Assembly: GCA_025454565.1 (NCBI GenBank)
Contig: JALOOE010000039.1
Span: forward strand, 1 to 11,571
DNA from: Anaerolineae bacterium
GTDB lineage: Bacteria > Chloroflexota > Anaerolineae > CG2-30-64-16
Reading direction: 5' to 3'
Length of the DNA stretch: 11,571 nt
In this document: piece by piece, positions 6,616 to 11,571 of the stretch
Layout of the letters: every line of letters begins with the position of its first letter
How positions within the stretch are numbered: the first letter of the stretch is position 1
Position numbers and translations under genes: made by a program
Notes under the pieces: model-generated
Told to the model about the DNA's origin: nothing
The model's database searches: none
The model's input: only the letters and a program-made list of their open reading frames with translations

Positions 6616-7275
6616 ATGGTCGGATTACTTTCGCGCAGCCTGATTGAGGGACTACTTCGCACAGTTTCGGGGATCACGTTGTGCGTCAGCCTCAGTGTGG
6701 CTTCGCCGTTGGCCACGGCCAGCATCCTCGCGCTAGGCTTTACCGGTGGAGGTGCTGGCGTAAGCGAGCAAACACGCGGTTGGGCCTTTAGCACCTCTAA
6801 TTCAATCACGGTCAGTTCACTGGGATGGTGGGACTTTGGCGATGACGGCTTGGCCTCCAGGCACGAAGTCGCGATGTGGGATACGGCCGGCAACCTCTTA
6901 ATGAGTGCAGTCGTCTCGGCGGGAACCGCAGACCCACTCATCAGCGGCTTTCGATTCAGTTCAAACCTCACCGGTACCACTTCACTTTCGGCTGGGACAT
7001 ATGTGATCGGAGGCAAGTCGGAAGAAGTCGATATCGTTGGCGCTATGGTGCCATTGGCTAACCTCAGCCTTGGGACGGGCATCGGCTTCATCGAGAACCG
7101 CACGAATGGGGTCGCTTCGTTCGGCTTTCCGACTTTTCGCCAAGTAGGCTTGGATGCCGGTGTGTTTGGCCCATCTTTCCAGTTCGACGTCGGAACCGTC
7201 CCCGAACCCGGCACACTCGCCCTGCTCGGCCTCGGCCTCGCCGGCTTAGCAGTCAAGCGTCAGCGAAAGCGATAG
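6616..7275 (+). CDS. PEP-CTERM sorting-domain protein with DUF4082-like domain
   Basis: The start at 6616 is fixed by CGGAGG five bases upstream, and the product has 219 residues. An N-terminal signal sequence ends near residue 36 (PLATAS). The middle resembles a DUF4082 beta domain: GWAFSTSNSITVSSLGWWDF, HEVAMWD, TSLSAGTYVIGGKS. Residues 196-219 are a full PEP-CTERM tail: PEP, a glycine/leucine-rich membrane helix and a basic end (KRQRKR). In this family the protein is exported by Sec and the tail is cleaved by an exosortase such as XrtA, often in bacteria that make exopolysaccharide or flocs. A sigma-54 promoter and activator box lie upstream. The gene is visibly less GC-rich than the replication genes, suggesting separate origin. 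No exosortase is encoded here, so the host must supply it. Confidence 0.88.
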   Translation: MVGLLSRSLIEGLLRTVSGITLCVSLSVASPLATASILALGFTGGGAGVSEQTRGWAFSTSNSITVSSLGWWDFGDDGLASRHEVAMWDTAGNLLMSAVVSAGTADPLISGFRFSSNLTGTTSLSAGTYVIGGKSEEVDIVGAMVPLANLSLGTGIGFIENRTNGVASFGFPTFRQVGLDAGVFGPSFQFDVGTVPEPGTLALLGLGLAGLAVKRQRKR

Positions 7276-7366
7276 CTGGTCAATACCGGCGGGCGATCCG
7301 GGATAGACGCGGCTCGCAGAATTGGCGGCAAGGGGTCATAGATCTAGGCTCAACCCGAGGCTGCAC

Positions 7367-8179
7367 ATGGAGTTTCTTGTCGGTCTGGTAGTTGTCGCGC
7401 TAGTCTGGCTTCTGTTTCGTGCGCTGCGCTCGAAGAAGAAGGCGCAGGAGCCAATCGAAATCCCTGTCAAGGTCAAGATCACCTATGAGGAAGACCGCCC
7501 ACGGCAAACGGCAGCAGAGGAAGTCGATAAGGACGCTTGGGAAGGCAGCTTCTGGGAGGTGCAGCACCCGATCAACGTCAAGGCGCGGCTAAAGCTCGAT
7601 TACGTTGACGGAAATCGCAAGGCAAGCAGCCGCACGGTCGATGTCCGAGAGTTCGGGAGTTTCGGCGACACATGCCTACTCATCGGGCATTGCCATATGC
7701 GCGGTGCGACACGCACATTCCGCACCGACCGAATCAAGCGCTGCATCGACGAGGAAACTGGCGAAGTGATCGAGGATGTGCGTGCCTACTTGACCAAGCG
7801 TTACGAGGAATCGCCTGAGCGTAGCCGCGACAGGTTAATGGAAGACGAGTACGACGTGCTGCGGGCACTCCTCTACCTCGGCAAGGCGGATGGCCAACTA
7901 CGTGCGGCGGAGAAGGCGGTGATTCGGGAAACCTGCGTGGCGCTTGTCGCCGACTCGCGGCTCACCGATAAGCAGATTGACGATCTGTTTGCAACGCTAG
8001 ACGTGCCAACGCTGCAAGCGTTCAGATTGGCGGTGGGTAGGCTAGCGAAGCGTGACGAGAGCCGCAGGCAGGTGTTGCTCGACGCGGCGCAGAAGATGGT
8101 CGGAACGCAGAAGGCTGTGCATCAAGCCGAACAGGAAGCGCTCGACTACATGCGCAAGCGGTTTGCGGTAGAAGGATAG
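7367..8179 (+). CDS. Membrane-anchored WYL-like and TerB-like protein
   Basis: The ATG at 7367 follows a CGAGG by six bases; the product has 270 residues. Residues 2-18 (EFLVGLVVVALVWLLF) form one transmembrane anchor followed by RSKKK, so the rest should be cytoplasmic. Residues about 69-131 resemble a WYL domain (INVKARLKLDYVDGNRKASS, then TRTFRTDRIKRCID), a ligand-sensing fold found in regulators including those of defence systems. Residues about 160-265 resemble TerB, with LYLGKADGQLRAAEK matching its acidic metal-binding helix. The combination suggests a membrane-tethered sensor rather than a transcription factor, since no DNA-binding domain is seen. It sits between two PEP-CTERM genes in the same direction, 91 bp after the first, and may be co-transcribed. 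Its link to the PEP-CTERM proteins is unknown. Confidence 0.72.
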   Translation: MEFLVGLVVVALVWLLFRALRSKKKAQEPIEIPVKVKITYEEDRPRQTAAEEVDKDAWEGSFWEVQHPINVKARLKLDYVDGNRKASSRTVDVREFGSFGDTCLLIGHCHMRGATRTFRTDRIKRCIDEETGEVIEDVRAYLTKRYEESPERSRDRLMEDEYDVLRALLYLGKADGQLRAAEKAVIRETCVALVADSRLTDKQIDDLFATLDVPTLQAFRLAVGRLAKRDESRRQVLLDAAQKMVGTQKAVHQAEQEALDYMRKRFAVEG

Positions 8180-8415
8180 TTGCCCGCGACTCCATCAACC
8201 TACGCCTGAGCCTTGACGGAAAACCGATACGCGCAGGCGCAAGCAGCAATCCGCAACGCCTAATGGCGGCCCCGCTTCCGCGGCGCTTACTGTCGGCGCG
8301 TTGATGCGGTCGAAGGTTAGGGGCGGCGCACCTGAGCCGGGTCTGCCCTGCGTCAATGGGGCGATCGGCGTTGACCGCACTATGCGGCGATAAGGGCATC
8401 GAGGGGGAGGCGATC
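8180..8415. other. Leader of the second PEP-CTERM gene; no sigma-54 site found
   Basis: I scanned this leader for GG-N10-GC on the plus strand and found none with TTGC-like context, nor a GTCGA-N6-TTACA box, unlike the leaders of the other two PEP-CTERM genes. It contains the 32-bp tail relic at 8230-8261. Expression may come from read-through of the WYL-TerB gene or from an unrecognised promoter. Confidence 0.45.
8230..8261 (+). repeat. Orphan relic of a PEP-CTERM gene 3' end
   Basis: The 32 bases match 10719-10750, the end of the third PEP-CTERM gene and the first bases after its stop, with only two mismatches (positions 8247 and 8252). The second gene has the same core, TACGCGCAGGCGCAAGCA, in its tail. 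The relic lies between the WYL-TerB gene and the second PEP-CTERM gene, and its stop codon is mutated (CAA for TAA). Nothing upstream of it still resembles the rest of a PEP-CTERM gene. Confidence 0.7.
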
Positions 8416-8994
8416 ATGGGGGCGAGAACTTGGGCAGCGGCGATCTTGGTCGGACTGGTGGCCCTTGCTGTTGCACCACCTGTATCGGCAGCCACAGTCT
8501 CAGGCAGTCTGACAAGTTCCGACCCGACTTATTGGCGCTACGGGAACGGAAATACAGGTTGCCTAGTGCACTCCGGTGGCGCAAGCGTGTACTACGACAT
8601 TTATCCGCTTTCTGTATCGGTTACCGGCGGATTTGACATTGGGATCGCGTCATCGCCGGCGTCGGACAGCTTCTTAACGATCTACTTCCCTTCGTTCGAT
8701 CCCGCCAACGCCGTGACGAACTGCTATGCCAGAAACGATGACAGGAATGTAGGCAGCAATTTTCTTGATGCACTCATCAGTAACTTGTCACTAAGCGCCG
8801 GCGTGCAGTACTTTGCCGTCGTCACGAGCTACGTCACTTTGGCTACGTTCGATTACACACTCACCGCAACCGCAAGCGCGAGCAATACCACTGGCGGCGT
8901 TGCGACGATCGGAGCGCTCCCCGAACCGACCACCTTCGGGCTTCTCGGCCTCGGCCTCGCCGGTCTGGCAGCTACGCGCAGGCGCAAGCAATAA
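8416..8994 (+). CDS. PEP-CTERM sorting-domain protein (second copy)
   Basis: The ATG at 8416 follows GGGGGAGG by five bases, a very strong ribosome binding site; the frame is open further upstream to 8356. The product has 192 residues. A signal peptide ends at about residue 25 (PPVSA). The middle is a Ser/Thr/Gly-rich beta domain (VYYDIYPLSVSVTGGFDIGI, LSLSAGVQYFAVVTSY) similar in feel to bacterial pre-peptidase C-terminal beta sandwiches. Two cysteines (NTGC and VTNC) may pair after export. Residues 169-192 are the PEP-CTERM tail, PEPTTFGLLGLGLAGLA followed by ATRRRKQ. No sigma-54 promoter was found ahead of it, in contrast to the other two. A terminator follows at 9033-9058. The PEP-CTERM call is firm; the role of the beta domain is not known. 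Confidence 0.87.
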   Translation: MGARTWAAAILVGLVALAVAPPVSAATVSGSLTSSDPTYWRYGNGNTGCLVHSGGASVYYDIYPLSVSVTGGFDIGIASSPASDSFLTIYFPSFDPANAVTNCYARNDDRNVGSNFLDALISNLSLSAGVQYFAVVTSYVTLATFDYTLTATASASNTTGGVATIGALPEPTTFGLLGLGLAGLAATRRRKQ

Positions 8995-9032
8995 TCGGCG
9001 ACGCAAGCGGTAGGTTGCTGATGCTCAAGAGG

Positions 9033-9058
9033 ACCCGCCCGCGTGGCGGGTTTTCTTT
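9033..9058 (+). terminator. Rho-independent terminator after the second PEP-CTERM gene
   Basis: ACCCGCC (9033-9039) pairs with GGCGGGT (9045-9051) around the loop CGCGT, followed by a T-rich tract to 9058. It stands 38 bp after the stop codon and separates this gene from the convergent phage-type gene. Confidence 0.85.
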
Positions 9059-9167
9059 CGCGGCTCGGTCCGTGCGGGTACCGGTACGTGGAGGCTCAGT
9101 ACCCCGGCGTCGACTTCCGTTCACGCAAGGGGCGGGGTCCAGATGATTCGACCCTGGGCGGGGTACT

Positions 9168-9458
9168 TCAACCCTCTTCGACCAGCGCCGGCGCGGCGGG
9201 CGCCGACCAGGAGATGAGGATCTCGCCGCTGCCTTCGCTGGCAGAGTGCTCGACCGCCTTCCTTTTCGGGGCGACGTACTGCGCCAGTTCGCTGAACATC
9301 CGGCCGCGCAACTCCGGCGAGTTGGCCTCGTCCATGGCAATCCGGGCCATGCCCGCGATTGGGTCGCAGTTCAACGCCGCCAGCCGCTCGATCACGTCCT
9401 GGGTGCGCTTGTTCGGGGTGCCGGCCGTCCGCCCGCCTGTCTTCCGTCCGAGTGCCAT
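9168..9458 (-). CDS. Small phage-type protein, possible terminase-small-subunit-like
   Basis: This 96-residue protein begins MALGRKTGGRTAGTPNKRTQ, a basic, Gly-rich DNA-contact-like start common in small proteins encoded next to phage terminases. It continues with CDPIAGMARIAMDEANSPEL and ELAQYVAPKRKAVE. From memory, close patterns occur in tailed-phage packaging regions just before the large terminase. I cannot search to confirm this. GGGAG lies eight bases before the ATG. Its promoter (9499-9526) and a palindromic operator (9480-9504) point to tight repression. Phage satellites such as PICIs often carry their own small terminase to redirect packaging. If that holds here, this gene would be the mobilisation factor of the element. 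The gene call is good, the function tentative. Confidence 0.65.
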   Translation of the reverse strand: MALGRKTGGRTAGTPNKRTQDVIERLAALNCDPIAGMARIAMDEANSPELRGRMFSELAQYVAPKRKAVEHSASEGSGEILISWSAPAAPALVEEG

Positions 9459-9479
9459 GGCGTCTACTCCCTTCTACGG

Positions 9480-9504
9480 TAGAAATTCACATAGTGAAAT
9501 TCTA
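9480..9504. promoter_or_regulatory. Palindromic operator upstream of the phage-type gene
   Basis: TAGAAATTCAC-ATA-GTGAAATTCTA has two 11-bp arms with a single mismatch, and its centre TTCAC-ATA-GTGAA is perfect. It covers the -10 box and the expected transcription start of the minus-strand gene at 9168-9458. A bound repressor would block transcription. The AlpA-like protein, or a host or helper-phage repressor, are candidate ligands. Confidence 0.6.
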
Positions 9505-9526
9505 ATGGGAAGGGTAGCAATTACAA
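9499..9526 (-). promoter_or_regulatory. Sigma-70 promoter of the phage-type gene
   Basis: Read on the minus strand, TTGTAA (9521-9526) and TAGAAT (9499-9504) are separated by 16 bp. The -10 box matches the consensus at five of six bases. Transcription would begin near 9492, inside the palindrome. Confidence 0.5.
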
Positions 9527-9906
9527 CTACTTGCGGCGCTCGTACTTCGCCGGCATGACGCCCTACTCGTCGCTGACTTCGATGCCGTCGGTGTCGGCTT
9601 GTCCGCAGGGGTCCGGCGGGATGGTCGGAGGCTCCCCTTACCGGCCGGTCGGAACAGCCGGGTCCGACCCGCTGCGGCTGTTGGGCTTCAGGAGGACCAG
9701 TCATTTGGGCGGGCCGGTGGCGGGAATGAACGCGGAGATCTATCCGCTCCGGTAAACCGCCTTGAGAGCGTCGTGAACAGATCGCGGGGCGCGGTTGTTC
9801 AGGGCGCGGGCGGCGAGCGGTGGACATGTACCCGGCGACGGCAGAAGGACACGTGCCACCTTCGTGCCGGACGCCTCTCGGGTCCGGCACACGGGGGCCG
9901 CGAAGC
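9505..9906. other. Long non-coding region with one hairpin
   Basis: No reading frame here has convincing coding character. On the minus strand two short, gene-like ends appear: one stopping with ...CGQADTDGIEVSDE near 9575, and MPAKYERRK at 9527-9556. They may be worn remains of phage-type genes upstream of the 9168-9458 gene. A perfect 9-bp hairpin, GTGCCGGAC (9864-9872) with GTCCGGCAC (9882-9890), has no T tract and no evident role. Confidence 0.4.
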
Positions 9907-9922
9907 GTCGAGATTTCTTACA
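9907..9922 (+). promoter_or_regulatory. Upstream activator box of the third PEP-CTERM gene
   Basis: GTCGA-GATTTC-TTACA matches the box before the first PEP-CTERM gene (6427-6442) at the same internal spacing. It lies 75 bp upstream of the -24 element, against 53 bp at the first gene. The 22-bp difference is close to two helical turns, so both boxes would face the promoter from about the same side. Confidence 0.5.
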
Positions 9923-9996
9923 ACCGCACCAGTCGCCGACCAAGTCATTCTCATTTTGCCGCACAAACCACTGATTTAACGCAGGAAAATTCGAAT

Positions 9997-10012
9997 AGGC
10001 ACATATCTTGCT
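9997..10012 (+). promoter_or_regulatory. Sigma-54 promoter of the third PEP-CTERM gene
   Basis: AGGCACATATCTTGCT matches the sigma-54 consensus TGGCAC-N5-TTGC at nearly every base. GG (9998-9999) and GC (10010-10011) are exactly ten bases apart. The start of transcription would be near 10023, with AGGGGAGG as the following ribosome binding site. Confidence 0.75.
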
Positions 10013-10051
10013 TTCCCAAAGAAACGGTCTAACAAGGGGAGGTCAATAGCG

Positions 10052-10738
10052 ATGAATCGAACCAACTCGAACTTCCTTGCGGGCGCCGCTTTGGCGACAC
10101 CCCGCGGCGCGGGTCACTTGCTGGCGCTTGGCTGTCTGGCACTGGCGGCGTCGACAGTCAATGCGGCAACGATCGTCTCAATCGGCGCTTTCTCAAACCC
10201 GGTCGTATTGAACTTCGAGTCCCTTTCAACCGGACCGATTTCCACGACGGACCCCTACTTCACTTCTATCGGAATAAGTTCTGTGAGCGTGGCAAACGGC
10301 ACGTCGGCCGGCGATGCTCTAGACACGAATACGGACGGAAAAGCTCTGGCATCAGTCCGCGGCTCCCTGTCGGTAGTAGGAGTTGGCGATCCTATCGACA
10401 ATGGAACAAGCGGCGGCAATCCGCTGTTCACCATCAACTTTGCCAACCCGCAGACCCTGTTTGGCTACTCCCACATAGACCAGACAGGGAATTTCCCGGT
10501 GACCTTCTATTTGGGCGCAACTCAGGTGGATAGCTTCGTGTTCTCTCCCTCGTCGTCGGCGCCAGTCTATCTTCAAGCAGCCTCGTTCGATCGAGTGACG
10601 ATCGGTCAGGAAGCCGGATTCACGGGCGGCTTTGCGTTGGATAACATCACCATCAACGGCGCCCCCGAACCCGGCACCCTCGCCCTTCTCGGCCTCGGCC
10701 TCGCCGGTCTGGCAGCTTCGCGCAGGCGCAAGCAGTAA
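10052..10738 (+). CDS. PEP-CTERM sorting-domain protein (third copy)
   Basis: The ATG at 10052 is fixed by AGGGGAGG at 10035-10042, nine bases upstream. The product has 228 residues. A signal peptide with a long N-region ends at about residue 38 (ASTVNA). The exported part is a Ser/Thr/Asn-rich beta-sandwich-like domain, with NFESLSTGPISTTDPYF near the start, FTINFANPQTLFGYSHID in the middle and FDRVTIGQEAGFTGGFALDN before the tail. This is typical of PEP-CTERM cell-surface proteins that lack a known enzyme function. Residues 205-228 are the PEP-CTERM tail, with PEPGTLALLGLGLAGLA followed by ASRRRKQ. The mature part does not resemble the other two, only the tail does. A strong sigma-54 promoter and an activator box lie upstream and a terminator follows, so it is a complete single-gene unit. 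Confidence 0.9.
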   Translation: MNRTNSNFLAGAALATPRGAGHLLALGCLALAASTVNAATIVSIGAFSNPVVLNFESLSTGPISTTDPYFTSIGISSVSVANGTSAGDALDTNTDGKALASVRGSLSVVGVGDPIDNGTSGGNPLFTINFANPQTLFGYSHIDQTGNFPVTFYLGATQVDSFVFSPSSSAPVYLQAASFDRVTIGQEAGFTGGFALDNITINGAPEPGTLALLGLGLAGLAASRRRKQ

Positions 10739-10756
10739 TCGGCAACGCCTGACGAC

Positions 10757-10782
10757 AAGCCCGCCACATCGGCGGGCTTTTT
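10757..10782 (+). terminator. Rho-independent terminator after the third PEP-CTERM gene
   Basis: AAGCCCGCC (10757-10765) pairs with GGCGGGCTT (10771-10779) around the loop ACATC and ends in five T. It begins 18 bp after the stop codon. Confidence 0.9.
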
Positions 10783-11174
10783 GTTGGTGCTGACGACAGT
10801 TCTGGAGCGAACACAGTCACGCTTGGCGACCGACAGGTCATGGCCGTTCTGCGAAGTCCGCCGCCACGAACAAAGCCGCCGTTGACCCCGCCCACGCCGT
10901 GCCCGAGGACCGCCGGCACGATGGCCTGCCGGGTGCGCGGAATCGACCCGGAAAAAATATTGCCGGGTACTAGGCGCGGGCTGTGAAGGTGACCACTCTG
11001 TTCCACCCACCCCCCGGTCGCTTTTCGTTTACGGGTGCCCCGGGTGGGGGTCTTCAAACTCGAGGGGGGCTGCGCCGCGGGTGCCGCCTACTTCGCTTGA
11101 AACCCGTGGCGGATCACGCGGGGGTCAGCACCGCGACCCCTTGGCAACCCGCGCCAATGCTGGGGCTTGACAGA
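10783..11174. other. Right end of the element, no convincing gene
   Basis: About 390 bp between the last terminator and attR have no good gene. A minus-strand frame from a TTG at 11057 runs back into the PEP-CTERM gene and has poor coding character. A small hairpin, ACCCGG (10946-10951) with CCGGGT (10963-10968), encloses the A/T-rich AAAAAATATT, the most A/T-rich spot near this end. It could serve the recombination machinery, but this is only a suggestion. Confidence 0.4.
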
Positions 11175-11188
11175 CACTCTCTCCGCCA
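11175..11188 (+). repeat. attR: right attachment site, 14-bp direct repeat
   Basis: CACTCTCTCCGCCA repeats the tRNA-Ser 3' end (385-398) in the same orientation and without mismatch, but no tRNA body precedes it. It marks the right boundary of the element. The element length from attL to attR is about 10.8 kb. Confidence 0.85.
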
Positions 11189-11234
11189 CCGATACCGAAC
11201 GTTCGCGCATCGGGCGCCGGCCGGCCGCTCGACC

Positions 11235-11315
11235 GGCTTGACCGCCACCGACCTGCGGGGCCACGATGGTATGGGCTTGACCGCCACCGACCTGCGGGGC
11301 CACGATGGTATGGGC
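11235..11315. repeat. Tandem repeat, 39-bp period, two copies
   Basis: The 39 bases at 11235-11273 are repeated exactly at 11274-11312, and three more bases (GGC) continue the period. It lies in chromosomal DNA just outside attR and just upstream of the DUF4124 gene, so it may alter that gene's leader. The unit contains GCTTGACCGCC at its start. Confidence 0.85.
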
Positions 11316-11316
11316 G

Positions 11317-11571
11317 GTGACGCAACGCACTGCCGCGCTGCCCGCCTCGCCGATGCTCTCCCGCCTGCTGCCCGCGTATCTCGCCTGCCTGGCCGGCGCC
11401 ACGGCGCCGGCGCTGGCGCAGGTCTACAAGTGGGTCGACGAGCGCGGCGTGGTCAGCTACGGCGACCAGCCGCCACCCGGCGCGCGCGGCGCCCGGCCTC
11501 TGGACCTGACTCCGGGCATGCAAAGCGTGATCCCCGGCATCCCGCGCGAAGAGCTCGACCGCCTGCGCGAA
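11317..11571 (+). CDS. DUF4124-domain envelope protein (3' truncated by window)
   Basis: The frame is open to the end of the window. Either the GTG at 11317 or the ATG at 11353 could be the start; neither has a clear ribosome binding site. From the ATG, MLSRLLPAYLACLAGATAPA and LAQ form a typical Sec signal peptide. The following VYKWVDERGVVSYGDQPPPG is the core of the DUF4124 domain, found in many proteobacterial periplasmic or envelope proteins, especially in Xanthomonadales. It is the first host gene right of the element. The upstream tandem repeat reaches to within two bases of the GTG. Function is unknown beyond envelope location. Confidence 0.75.
   Translation, partial: MTQRTAALPASPMLSRLLPAYLACLAGATAPALAQVYKWVDERGVVSYGDQPPPGARGARPLDLTPGMQSVIPGIPREELDRLRE

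Noticed and set aside
9599..9979. Plus-strand frame of 126 codons between the phage-type gene and the third PEP-CTERM gene
   Set aside because: Arg/Gly-rich sequence without any domain pattern; it has no ribosome binding site and runs into the promoter region.
10653..11057. Minus-strand frame of 134 codons at the right end of the element
   Set aside because: It starts with TTG, runs through a terminator and into the antisense of the PEP-CTERM tail; its composition is not coding-like.

Overview
The window holds a complete integrated genetic element of about 10.8 kb inside a GC-rich gammaproteobacterial chromosome. The tRNA-Ser sequence, the DUF4124 protein on the right flank and the codon use suggest Xanthomonadaceae or a relative (a Lysobacter- or Luteimonas-like host). 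This is inference; no marker gene fixes the genus. Chromosome is visible only at the edges: the C-terminus of an ABC transporter ATPase (1-285) and a tRNA-Ser(GGA) gene (308-398) on the left, and the start of a DUF4124 envelope protein (from 11317 or 11353) on the right. A 14-bp exact direct repeat (CACTCTCTCCGCCA) forms the end of the tRNA at 385-398 and recurs at 11175-11188. I take these as attL and attR of an element inserted into the tRNA 3' end.

The left half is a maintenance module: a P4-type tyrosine integrase with an unusual C-terminal extension of about 290 residues (550-2676), then a tightly overlapping set of an AlpA-like regulator (2770-3123), a CHC2 zinc-finger primase-like protein (3120-3563), a DUF3987-like helicase/ATPase (3553-4833) and a small conserved-looking protein (4885-5223). 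The last gene is bracketed by oppositely oriented arrays of a 9-bp unit, GCGACAAAA or its complement, a possible origin or control region. Two small minus-strand genes of unknown function follow (5423-5764, 5837-6130).

The right half is the surprising part. It holds three plus-strand genes for secreted PEP-CTERM (exosortase-sorted) proteins (6616-7275, 8416-8994, 10052-10738), with a membrane-anchored WYL-TerB protein (7367-8179) between the first and second. A minus-strand phage-type protein (9168-9458), behind a palindromic operator, lies between the second and third. The first and third PEP-CTERM genes each have a sigma-54 promoter (GG-N10-GC) and share an upstream box, GTCGA-N6-TTACA. This fits known sigma-54 control of PEP-CTERM genes and suggests that the cargo joins the host's PEP-CTERM regulon. 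No exosortase is present, so sorting would depend on the host. The coding DNA of the PEP-CTERM tails is strongly alike and the similarity runs past the stop codon. A 32-bp relic of the same tail stands alone at 8230-8261, which points to duplication or recombination guided by the tail.

No conjugation, capsid or tail genes are visible. Integrase, AlpA regulator, primase/helicase and a small phage-packaging-like protein resemble a phage satellite. If so, PEP-CTERM envelope proteins would be novel satellite cargo; this is the main hypothesis of the annotation.
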